From positions 1-38,383 of the forward strand of contig JABANP010000503.1 in assembly GCA_013115135.1 (NCBI GenBank): a stretch of DNA of 38,383 nt, in the 5' to 3' direction. Below the pieces are notes generated by a model. That model was given only the letters and a program-made list of their open reading frames with translations, was not told the origin of the DNA and made no database searches. The DNA is from Perkinsus olseni. Taxonomy: Eukaryota > Perkinsozoa > Perkinsida > Perkinsidae. Positions 27,386 through 36,245 of this stretch are shown piece by piece. The position numbers and the translations under genes are program-made. Within the stretch, counting starts at the first letter, position 1, and each line of letters begins with the position of its first letter.

Positions 27386-27859
27386 CTAAGATACCGTATC
27401 CTCTGACACAACCCCCTGATTACCATCATCCTGGCCTCTCTTCCTTTTCCCCCGTTTAGTGGGCATCTCCCGCTTCACCTCGACCGTATCTTCGTGCTTC
27501 AACGGTCGTATCCGGATAGTAAGGCGCATCCGAGCTTCGACCTCGCGACTGATTGAGGCCGGGAATTTCAACGCTACGTCCATCCCTCGGGCGGAGTTGG
27601 CCGGGTAACTGACAGCACAGCGGAGAATAATGATACGCACTTCATATCTGAACTGCCTCAGCCGGGTACACTCCCCGATGACATGGCTGAGTGGATTCGT
27701 TATTTTCCAGTAGGCACTACTGCCTAAGAAGGAGTTTAGACTAACCCGCATACATTCAAAAGGACTCCTCTTAGAAAACATGAGTTTTTTAGGTCGTTCG
27801 ACCCGGCCGGACGAGAGAAGCGAGCTCCTTATGAGCTCGATTCGATCCCGCAGGGGCAT
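27386..27859 (-). CDS. Hypothetical 157-aa protein with a basic C-terminal motif
   Basis: One open frame from ATG at 27859 to the stop at 27386. The middle contains beta-like segments (FRYEVRIIILRCAVSYP; VEARMRLTIRIRPL). The C-terminal MPTKRGKRKRGQDD looks like a nuclear localisation signal. No domain is recognised. The absence of introns is unusual here, so it could also be the terminal exon of a longer gene. Confidence 0.5.
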   Translation of the reverse strand: MPLRDRIELIRSSLLSSGRVERPKKLMFSKRSPFECMRVSLNSFLGSSAYWKITNPLSHVIGECTRLRQFRYEVRIIILRCAVSYPANSARGMDVALKFPASISREVEARMRLTIRIRPLKHEDTVEVKREMPTKRGKRKRGQDDGNQGVVSEDTVS

Positions 27860-27935
27860 AGATGATCACCGAGAAATTATATATTCATCATTCGTAGCTG
27901 GGAACTATACTCGTCCATAGGCAGTTCTCCGCCAC

Positions 27936-28130
27936 TACATCGCTGCTATATACTTGCTGCTCCCCATGCTGTTATCAATGGTCGCATCTCGGAGCTCGGA
28001 GCTTCGGAGAGACGCCGGAGATCGGCGCAGCACCGACAAATCGTACGGGAAGAGGAAAACCTGCGTGGCAAAGGGGCAGTTGGACGACATTACGATAAAA
28101 CTTATGAAGAAAAACAGATGCAGTGGTAGC
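27936..28130 (+). CDS. Probable last exon of a plus-strand gene
   Basis: After an acceptor-like ATAGGCAG near 27923, the frame reads HAVINGRISELGASERRRRS, then AQHRQIVREEENLRGKGAVG and ends RHYDKTYEEKQMQW-stop. The charged, helical text is protein-like. Its upstream exons and function are unknown. 28131-28540 has no supported gene. Confidence 0.4.
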
Positions 28131-28565
28131 GCAAATCTTTCTTCCTTCAATAATCGAAGATTTGGCTGGAGTGCAGTTCTCGAGAATCTTGATTTCCCCT
28201 ATATATCATAAATTTTTGGTATCAGCATAGACCGATGCTTCTATGCTTTACCTCCTACGCATGCTTCACCCATGAGCGTCGAAACTCATGTATAAAATAA
28301 TATCGAAAAAACGACGAAATTTCCGCTTCTCTTCTCGAATATGCCAGGCCTTTATTCAATCAACTGGCTGGTACCGGATCTTCCACTCTTCATCTCTGAT
28401 GTTAATGCTAGAGGTGCTATTATCAGACGAAAGACAAGACGTTCCATCCGAGCGAGCAAGCCAGATCTCCAAATTTCGGGCGAGGACCGAACGAGACGAG
28501 AACCCACTTCGATCTGTTTGCGCAGGTCTGGTTATTATTTATCACTCCAATTTACGGATATTCTC

Positions 28566-29560
28566 GCTCTTCCCATTTTCTACCTGCACGATCGGTCCCC
28601 GCCGTAACATCTGCCACTTCGTTCCGCTGCAATTATCACGCAAGTCGACCAGGATGTTACCAAAGGCTCGGCACTGCTCTACTTGAGATGAAGCTGCTTG
28701 CGTGAGCGTCAGGGATATTTGGTCCCCTACCGAAGGACAGAGGTACGATATCTCTACCACTCCTTGGCCAACTCACGATTATCCTGTAAGATTTGTTTCC
28801 GTCTATGTAGCCTGTCCATCAGCTCCGTGCCAACATCAAGCTCGTCCCTCTCAGGATTGGTAGCTCGAACCTTCACAGATATCAATAGCAGTTCGGACAG
28901 GAAACAGCAAGCGCGTGCTCCACAGCGACATTCGCCCATCTACGACTCCGGCGAGGGCAGCAGAGTCGCAGCGGAAAATATTCAGAAATTCATTCGGAAA
29001 ATACCTTCAATTCAAGACTTTTACATTCAATATTCAAAAAATAAGATGCGTCTTATTCTCTCGGTAATTCGTCTTTATTTTTGCATATCTTTTGCGCAAG
29101 TTACAGCAAGAGCTTTTCTCGACCTACCAAAACTCAGCCAAAAAATTGACTTTCGTCTATTGTCAAGTACCATTCAAAGGGTTAATATGTGGGAAAGACT
29201 GATCCCGCGGATGATGGACGGGAGCGTAGCAAGAAATAATTTGATGGAAAAACCGCGAAAACCTTTCTTACCTGCAGAAACTGCATATGCTCCGTTTTAT
29301 CTCCAACCGGCCACTTGTCGTTGGTCAATAAATTGAGAGTATCTGTAGAAGCGCTGATATCCGTGAAAAGCCATGATCAACCTAAGATACTTATGGCATG
29401 GTCCACGACCTGTATCGCTTCTACTCGGAACTTCTCAGCAGCTTGGACGGCTTGCGTCGTAGCTGAGTTCTTCTCTAGCTGCTCTTTAAGAGCCGATTGC
29501 TTTTGTAAAAGATATCTAAGGTTGAAGCTCGTCCACTACGAAACAGTAAACAGTATTAGA
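28566..29560 (-). CDS. Coiled-coil protein gene, possibly a Vti1-like Qb-SNARE
   Basis: The exons on the minus strand are about 29391-29550 (RYLLQKQSALKEQLEKNSAT...EKFRVEAIQVVDHAI), 29272-29342 (NTLNLLTNDKWPVGDKTEHM) and 28758-28870 (VRATNPERDELDVGTELMDR, then LHRRKQILQDNRELAKE), probably followed by a short exon ending near 28566. The 48-nt intron 29343-29390 is GT-AG and phases agree across the three exons. The spacing of the GTELMDRLHRRKQILQDN segment resembles the Vti1/GOSR SNARE pattern, but no C-terminal membrane anchor is seen. The family call is tentative; the coding status is better supported. The start is upstream of 29560 or not resolved. Confidence 0.45.
29378..29390 (-). repeat. 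Intron-embedded motif TATCTTAGGTTGA, copy A
   Basis: On the minus strand the 48-nt intron 29343-29390 begins exactly with GTATCTTAGGTTGAT. Related copies are at 34652, 34986 and 36008 (plus) and 35167 (inverted). Confidence 0.7.
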
Positions 29561-30102
29561 CTTATTATTTCCCTATTGTTGGCCAAATGAACGTTTCAAT
29601 ACCGAGCAAAAGGCAAACACTCAAAAATATATAATCCAGTAATAATATAAACACAAAAGGGGTACACGCTGTCCCGATCATTCCACCATCAAGGGCCTTT
29701 GGATCATCACTCTCGAATACCGCTGACACGATCTGTCAATCGAGGATGCAGCAAAATCTGGGAGGTTGTAAACGGGTTATTAATTGGTCGCATTTCCACT
29801 GAATTCCATCGATCGCTTCAAGTCACCGTGAATGGTGCTATCACCGACATCACCCATGACTCCCCATTACCTCTCCAATAGAGATTGGATCTCCGCTTTA
29901 GGTCCAGTCGGCTGGCATATCGGCTGTCCATTTATATACCGCAACACCGTCCCCTCCGGTCCTGCACTGGGAGCTGCGATCGGCAGATTCGCCATGAGAT
30001 AGGAAGGCTGGTCGGTATGAAATTGGGGTAAGATCTTTGGTACCTCGAAGTAAACGAAATGGTTGATTCTCTCTGAAACTGGCGAGTTTCAGCGCTTGAA
30101 CT

Positions 30103-30704
30103 ATGATGGATTATGTTTCCCAGCATACCAACTTTTCGCCAAGTCATGAGTATAACTCAGAGGCCTCCATCAACCAGCTACAAAGGAGATATACCGTCTT
30201 CCTGTATGAATTGTGGGAAATGTGGTACGCCCTATTGAATGGGCAGAAGGTTACCTCTAGAGGACATCTACTCAACATTCCAGACCACCGGTTAATCTGA
30301 ACTACGCTTCTAAAAATTAATAGAAACTGAGTCAACGCAAATCACAGTTTTATCAGCAGCGAGACATGATCATAACGCCTTCAGTAACGCCTTGTGAGAT
30401 GGGGCGATCTCCCTACCGTCACTCGCCACAAAATGAGGGGTCGCTGTACGCACCACAGACTCATCCGGATGGTCTGGAGAAACCAGCCATTTATTCACCT
30501 AGATGATTTGGGTAAGGTGTGGTATGGAATTGGAGCACCGACCTTGAACTCCGCCCAAGCATCGCTGTGCATCGGGTCCTTACCATCGCTTCCCTCTGGC
30601 GTGAATCTTTTAACAAGAACCATGCCAGCGAACCTAGCATGGAGGTCCCTGGACAAAAGATACGCCAATCGTTAGTGCGACAAATTTATGATCTTAGTAA
30701 TTGA
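30103..30704 (+). CDS. Possible exons of an unidentified plus-strand gene
   Basis: Two stretches look coding: 30103-30300 (SEASINQLQRRYTVFLYELW, then EMWYALLNGQKVTS) and about 30519-30704 (MEVPGQKIRQSLVRQIYDLS-stop). No splice joins or family could be established. The surrounding stretches 29591-30102 and 30705-31240 show nothing I can support. Confidence 0.25.
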
Positions 30705-31258
30705 GAGAACCTCCGCTCAGCCGATGCCCTCATTAATGATGAAAGAAAGATTTCTGCTGCTCCTACGGGCGTGAAGGGCAACTAGGATCAACTACAATCA
30801 ACCCTGACCAGTGGGCAGCGGCCACTGGCGGAGTACTACATGAGCTGACGATGATGTGCAAGAGCACCTCCGAAGGAAGCCCGAGGACAAGGGCTACTCA
30901 CCAGTCGTCGTCAGTAGGGTTATGGAGGTCTATCTGTTTCACCGGGCCAACGTCAGGGCCCAAAACTGATACAGCATAGTGGCGACCGGCTTTCAAGTGC
31001 TGCTTAAGAAGGTACCATCCTGAGCCTGATCGAAGACATGCTATGGACTAATGAGATGGCTTGCCCCTTCACTCCCGACTATCAACGACCATTTACTATC
31101 AACCCTTCTTGTAGAACCCTCGATTCGGGTGATATCAGAGCTTCCACTGAGCTCGACACGCCTAGGCGGCATCACCATCCTTCCCCTTTCCCACATCGAA
31201 AGAGACATAGAAGAGGCATGAAACAACAGGCCTTATAGATCACACAGTTCAACGATAA

Positions 31259-31342
31259 ACTAATCCTGAAACCAAGAATCAATTGTAGAACGGCTAAACG
31301 TGAAGTGCGGTTCTAGCATCGATTTCGCGTCTCGAAATTAGT
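31259..31342 (+). mobile_element. MITE-like element, copy 3 (degenerate)
   Basis: AATCCTGAAACCAAGAATC followed by GTGCGGTTCTAGCATCGATT matches the family in the same orientation as 32827-32902, with more divergence. Confidence 0.5.
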
Positions 31343-31739
31343 CCATTGAACACCCCCTACCCGGTCTCGTCGTACCACCCTGCAGTACTCACATGTGTGG
31401 TAATCATAATGCTTATCATAACCGTGCAGCTGTATGTAGACCGGGCCATCGGTACCGCTGTCGAAAGGCTCTGATGAACCGTCAGAATCACTCCTCACGT
31501 GGAACTGCTTCAACGGAGTTTGCACTTGTATTATGTATCTGAGTGTTGTGCGGTTGCTGGTCCGCGGTACTCCAGAATAGAGAACGAAAGTAGCCCCATT
31601 CGGCGAACAGAGTTGGGCTCGTTGCGGTACTAAGCGGGTCCGCGTACTCGGCTAAGCGTTTAGGGATAACGCAGTCATCTTCATTTAATGGTGTACGGAG
31701 TAGCCCTCCGAGGTCCTTCGCCTTCGCGTTCATAACCAT
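31313..31739 (-). CDS. Probable two-exon hypothetical gene
   Basis: The upstream frame (from ATG 31739) reads MVMNAKAKDLGGLLRTPLNE and later LFAEWGYFRSLFWSTADQ. A second frame ends with GPVYIQLHGYDKHYDYHTCE and a CEYC cysteine pair. A short intron near 31500-31560 is expected but its sites are not resolved. It is immediately upstream of, and opposite to, coding-like text at 31755. Function unknown. The 3' end overlaps the degenerate MITE copy, so the last residues are doubtful. Confidence 0.4.
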
Positions 31740-31821
31740 TCCGGAGGCCTCAGCATGATGGTGGAGGTGACTGAAGAAGATGTAGGATTCATGGAGATGA
31801 GGTTAATTGAGCAGAATATAA

Positions 31822-31903
31822 CGACAGCGGCAGGATTCGAACCTGCGCAGGCTGAGCCTAGTGGATTTCGAGTCCACCTCCTTAACCACTCGGACACGCT
31901 GTC
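31822..31903 (-). tRNA. tRNA-Ser(CGA)
   Basis: An 82-nt class II tRNA on the minus strand. The acceptor GACAGCG/CGCTGTC, D-stem TCC/GGA, anticodon stem GTGGA/TCCAC and T-stem GCAGG/CCTGC all pair fully. The loop CTCGAAA gives anticodon CGA. The long variable arm is as expected for serine. Confidence 0.97.
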
Positions 31904-32127
31904 TGATGATGAGGTCTCTCTACGGAACTCCCCACACTATCACTTCAGTTGGGCCCTCTCCAGTCGGACGATGCTAATCCCCTCTCGTCCACTCACCCGT
32001 GAGCCGGGTCGCCCCCTGCGAAGCACGTCAATATATGGTTGAGGTCGAGCATGCGTTGTGGAAAGAAGAATCTACTGCTAACCGCAGTCAGTAGAATTTC
32101 AAGAGGCAAATCGTAAGACTTTGCTTC

Positions 32128-32143
32128 AATTTCGTGGCGCGCG
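32128..32143. repeat. Dispersed 16-mer AATTTCGTGGCGCGCG, copy 2
   Basis: Exact match to 16164-16179 and 33292-33307. It lies about 25 bp before a MITE-like copy. Confidence 0.85.
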
Positions 32144-32168
32144 GACTTGGTCCAATAATTCTAAGTAA

Positions 32169-32241
32169 ACTGATTCTGAAATTTAGAACTGATTACTAAA
32201 CGTAAGGAGCGGTTCCACAAATCGATTCTGTCTCATCAGAC
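32169..32241 (+). mobile_element. MITE-like element, copy 4
   Basis: ATTCTGAAATTTAGAAC at the left and GCGGTTCCACAAATCGATTCTG towards the right align with 32827-32902. The right terminal repeat is degenerate. Confidence 0.55.
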
Positions 32242-32826
32242 TTTCTCACGATCTCAGTTTGTTTTGACATGCAAAATGTGCCATTAGAACCTCCACAGGG
32301 GTCCTCAGTAGTTCCACCAACACCAGCCACGTCAGAGGGGGTGCCTCGAGGTAATAGAGGGGTCACAGCCGCAAGGGGAATTGTTAAATTTCATTGAAGT
32401 GGAAATTGCGAGCGGAATTTTTAGATACTCCCTCGCACTCATTACTAACATGAGCGAAGGGCAACGATAGCATAGACGTAGAATAGACAACAACAGTAGC
32501 GAAGGGCCTCTCCAATGTGTACAGAGCGCTCGAGGGCATTTCAATCATATTATCACCAATACGTCATTTCCTTTTCTGGCCTGATGGAAGGGACTTGACT
32601 GAGGATGGCAGACCGACAGTTCTCGACTGTGTCGCTGGTGGGGGATTGCGGGAAATGGGCGATTGATAGATGCCTGGAGATGCATGAGTTGTGTTGATCC
32701 TGCGCAGACTTTGCATCCGCTGGAGAGAGAGGAAATGAAAATGATGGTCAGGACGGGGTCGCTTGATCACTTTGAAAATGCCAAGGTCTCCCGCGATTTC
32801 CGAACCTTGTCCCCGTTCGATTACGT

Positions 32827-32902
32827 AATTCTGAAACTCAGAACCAAACTGATGATTACACGAAAAATGCGGTTCCAGAATCGATCCTGAGTTTCACAAT
32901 TG
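32827..32902 (+). mobile_element. MITE-like element, copy 5 (best preserved)
   Basis: About 75 bp with terminal inverted repeats ATTCTGAAACTCAG and CTGAGTTTCACAAT and the interior GCGGTTCCAGAATCGATC. No target duplication could be fixed by eye. Confidence 0.7.
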
Positions 32903-33000
32903 GTTCACTAAACGACTTTCTAGCGACGAGGAGAGGCCTTCGCTGATCAGGCCCGGCTCAGCTGCCGTGCCACGTCACGGGTCCGGACTCTCTCAAGCGT

Positions 33001-33458
33001 ATGTTGGACGAGAACGATGTTATGATAGAGATGCTGACGGAATTGCAGCAGGGCCGCTGTCCGGTGGAAAGGTCGGCCGTTTGCCTCACCAAGATGTGCT
33101 ATTGCGGTTGGCGATCAGGCGGGTTCCGCTGCTGTCGCGGCTGCAACGGAATTTGCTCTACTTGGCCTTGCTGGCTGACCAGAATACATCAGCGGGGGAA
33201 CCTGCTGCCGCTACTGGACAACAGGTAATCTGTCGCGCGCCATGAAATGGTATGTTCATACATCATAAGACTGCTGCGCACGTGGTGTTAGAATTTCGTG
33301 GCGCGCGGGAGTTGCATCATTGTTCCGTACAGGCCTCTGCAGGGGATCCCAACTTCGACTGGACGCCGGATGAGCTGATGAAATTGCGGGAGAGTATGCG
33401 GGAGCAGCAGGCTAACGTCCCACCAGGTAGTCATCTTACCCGGCTCAGCAACTGTTAA
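33001..33458 (+). CDS. SS18/GIF-like (SNH domain) protein, SWI/SNF-associated co-activator
   Basis: Three exons, 33001-33071, 33119-33224 and 33333-33458, join in frame through introns of 47 and 108 nt into a 100-aa protein. Residues 1-20 (MLDENDVMIEMLTELQQG) and RLQRNLLYLALLADQNTS after the first junction match the SNH domain of animal SS18 and plant GIF/AN3 proteins (LLDENxxLI...Q...LxxNLxYLAxIAD). Those proteins tie transcription factors to SWI/SNF chromatin remodellers. The C-terminal exon has DPNFDWTPDELMKLRESMRE and no Gln/Tyr-rich tail, so the protein is far shorter than animal SS18. The frame is open upstream of ATG 33001 (..GPDSLKRMLDEN), so an earlier start or exon is possible. Confidence 0.75.
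33292..33307. repeat. Dispersed 16-mer AATTTCGTGGCGCGCG, copy 3
   Basis: Exact match to the other two copies; this one lies inside the 108-nt second intron of the SS18-like gene. Confidence 0.85.
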
Positions 33459-33746
33459 TAGAATGATATGGGTTACGGCGAGTGCCGATGCTCTCGATCA
33501 TCACCCCGGGCCGCAATGGCTCCGCTCGATGCTCGCTGTGATCGAATGCCTACGTAAACATGTAAGAGGCGTGATAGACATTGAGGCCTTCAATTTGAGG
33601 GGCATTTGACGTCTCCGCCTCTACACCCGCTATATTGCATGGTGGTTGGTGTGCCAGGTGTGACTGTTGAGTACGACGTTATAAAATTAACTGAAAGTCT
33701 TGGTGGGAGCAAGACCCTCGCGCAGGTGAGAGGCCAGTTCGCAAGC
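33459..33746. other. Intergenic stretch between the SS18-like gene and tRNA-Pro
   Basis: No coding frame or repeat that I can support. Confidence 0.4.
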
Positions 33747-33818
33747 GGCTGTGTGGTCTAGTGGTATGATTCGCGCTTCGGGTGCGCGAGGTCCCGGGTT
33801 CGCCTCTCGGCTCAGCCC
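33747..33818 (+). tRNA. tRNA-Pro(CGG)
   Basis: A 72-nt tRNA with the eukaryotic proline layout: GGTCTAGTGGTATGATTC D-arm, loop CTTCGGG with anticodon CGG, then AGGTCCCGGGTTC. The T-stem pairs with one G-T. The acceptor stem has one T-T mismatch at the sixth pair. Confidence 0.92.
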
Positions 33819-33982
33819 TATTATTTAGGTGCAAGCCTTGATAGAGAGTATTCAACCATCACAGGGGAATGCGAGCGGTTCACAGGGAATATGAGTTTCA
33901 AGTCTAAACGTTTGGAGTTACAAAAGTCCGATGCTGCGACCGGGTGTGAGGGGTCCGCGGGGAGTTGTCTTCCTTCAGAATA

Positions 33983-36177
33983 ATGGGCTTGTGTATTTCA
34001 AAGTATGTTATTTTCCCCGGGGCGTTCTTCGGTGAGCCCGGCTACACGAGGCACGCAGAACGGCTGGTGTGGATACCGGTACGGCAGTGCAATCGGTCCG
34101 CCTGCGCGCCGCAAAATTCGTTCCGGCAGGTGTATGATAATGACGGCTTAGAGGAGCGACCGGTGACGCAGGCATCTTGTTGTTCGGGTTACAGTCTAGG
34201 GACGAGTACTGGCAGTTCGGTTGCTACCGCATCTTCACCAACTCCTCCGAGTAGCATTCATAGGGGGCCTTTTAGACAGTAAGTAACTCGGAAGATAAGA
34301 AGCACGTTCTGCTCGAGACAAAAGGTGCTACGTTTGATTCTCTCTTGAAGCAAGATACATCGGTGCGAGTCTGACTAAGCCGGTTTCCGGTGTTGGGCTT
34401 GAAACTGACACACTCGCCACTTTTGATGAATCCTGTTTAATGTGAGGACGCCAGGAGCAGGTTCTCCGTCCTGACAGGTACTGCGCCGGAATGTTTTTTT
34501 CGACGAGACGAGGCCGGCAGGAGGTCGGCGAGGTACCGGTGATGTTGTATTTCCATGGTAACTATGAAACGGTCGGGCAGCATCTATCACAAATGCTGCA
34601 GAGGATGGCCGATGCTTTTGGAATACATGTGATAGGAGGGGTGGGAGAGACGCGTATCTTAGGTCGAAGCTGGGTTGTCGGGAACTTGTACCTTCTCGCG
34701 TGCTCGACAGTACCACACGCTCGAACTGACTAAAAACCCTGGCGAAAAATGGAAAGAATTGTGCATGAGATCGTTATCACAGTTGCTTTCTTTTACTCCA
34801 CCAAATCGAGGAAACTTGTCGATTCCCGAGTGTAGTGTCGTAGTCTTGTTTCGAAGGACTGCTATCAGATCCTCGCGGTTGATTATCCGGGTTACGGTCT
34901 GTCACCGAACCCGCATGGTCGGATGTCTATTGGCGTGGAGTCGATAAACGCATTAGCTGACGCATCTTTCTGGTGAGGAACGAGCGTATCTTAGGTTAAA
35001 GCTGGCAAGATACACTCTCAGGTTCCTCGTGGACGAACTGTCCTTCTCCTTTGAAAGGATCATCGTGGGTGGCTTCTCGATCGGTACCGGTGTTGCCGCG
35101 AGTCTCGTTCACCGATTATGGCATCAACACCATATCAAAGTTGCCGGGCTCTTTCTTCAGAGGTAGGCTTCAACCTAAGATTCTTGCTTTACTCCTCATC
35201 ACAACCGTGTGCCGGCGTGGAGACAATGGAACTATTACAATCTTAGAATTCGGGAATTTTGCGGAGTTGGAGACGAATGGGGCTTCTGCGAACCCAAACG
35301 TGTTGATACTATCTCCCGGCCAGTCGTTATTAGAAATAATTATCACCTAGGTGGAGTTTTCACCGAGTGAACGTCCTCTTATGAAAGATGTCATCTTTCT
35401 ATTGCTGCTCGATCAGCCCCTACACTACGTTATCGTCACTCGCCACGGAATTCGTGGAGGAGAACTTGTCTTGGGCGAAGACTTTTTGCATGCTCGATCG
35501 CTTGGCCGTACCTCCGAGGCAGGTAATGTACTCCTCTGTGCATGCGTGCAGATCGATGGAGGTCATACCACTCATTTCGCACATCGTCGGTCGTGTGGCT
35601 GAGCTCGTTCGCTGGGAAAGGAGAATGGCAGATTGCGGGGATCGAACCGGGGACCTTTCGATGTGCAGGTTGGCTCTTGGGACGTCATCCGTCTCGTCTC
35701 GGAATCTCCAGTTCCGTTGATGGTCCTCCACCCACGAGATGATATGATAATATCAGTATCTCACGGTATGCGGGTAGCCGCCAACAGCGGAGCTCCTCCC
35801 GATAAGGTGATGCTGGAAGCGCGCGCCCTGGTGATCGATTTCAGAGATTGCAGGTTGTTGCGGCATTCCCGCCCTTTGGTGGGCATGGCCATCTCTGGAC
35901 GTCTGCCTCGGTCGCTCCCTATTTCCGCAACTTCCTGTCGATATGCGGATTCCCAGACTCGAAGGATTCGACCACACCGAAGGCTGGCCGGACAAGGGTC
36001 AGTCGGCGTATCTTAGGTTGATGCTTGCATTTCACGGGAGGTACCTTTTAGGGCCGGCTTCCATCATCATCGCTGTCAACTGATCAGCTGTTAGCATTGC
36101 ATCGGTCCCGTATGGCGTGTGATTGGGCTGAAGAAGACGCGACGGTGTCGTTGAGCAGCTTCTTAATGGGGTCCTGA
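33983..36177 (+). CDS. N-myristoylatable ABHD17/ABHD13-like serine hydrolase, multi-exon
   Basis: The start MGLCISKYVIFPG gives Gly2, Cys4, Ser6 and Lys7, a dual-acylation signal (ATG 33983). Hydrolase blocks follow in order: VMLYFHGNYETVG (oxyanion HGN), LAVDYPGYGLSPN, VGGFSIGTGVAAS (nucleophile Ser in GxSxG), LQSPYTTLSSLATEFV, LMVLHPRDDMI (Asp) and GGHGHLW (His). The exons are 33983-34278, 34478-34628, 34869-34972, 35022-35162, one starting 35417, one ending 35806, 35854-35997 and 36052-36177. The introns are 199, 240, 49, 254, (unresolved), 47 and 54 nt, all GT-AG and phase-consistent. The joins between about 35500 and 35705 are unresolved. Known relatives are lipid or protein depalmitoylases at membranes. 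Reading through the last intron would end at 36021 instead. Confidence 0.88.
34652..34672 (+). repeat. Intron-embedded motif TATCTTAGGTYRAAGCT, copy C
   Basis: GCGTATCTTAGGTCGAAGCTGG lies inside the 240-nt intron 34629-34868, 24 bases from its donor. Confidence 0.7.
34985..35005 (+). repeat. Intron-embedded motif, copy D
   Basis: CGTATCTTAGGTTAAAGCTGG lies inside the 49-nt intron 34973-35021, about 13 bases from the donor. Confidence 0.75.
35163..35182 (-). repeat. Intron-embedded motif, copy E (inverted)
   Basis: The intron starting at 35163 opens with GTAGGCTTCAACCTAAGATT, whose reverse complement carries ATCTTAGGTTGAAGCC. Confidence 0.65.
36007..36027 (+). repeat. Intron-embedded motif, copy B
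   Basis: CGTATCTTAGGTTGATGCTTG lies in the 54-nt intron 35998-36051, 10 bases from its donor. It shares a further TTTCACGG downstream with the intron holding copy A. Confidence 0.75.
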
Positions 36178-36245
36178 CGTCACTGAGTGGGAGTTGCGTT
36201 CTCGCTGCGATCTACTTGTGGCAGTGTTGTTTTCGTCCTCTCACA

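Noticed and set aside
28698..29336. A 212-codon plus-strand gene
   Set aside because: The minus strand of the same region gives phase-consistent exons with GT-AG sites and coiled-coil content, and the plus frame crosses the minus-strand introns.
35620..35680. A tRNA gene on the minus strand (B-box-like GGTTCGATCCC)
   Set aside because: The T-stem has two mismatches and no matching 5' half, D-arm or anticodon arm could be found within range.
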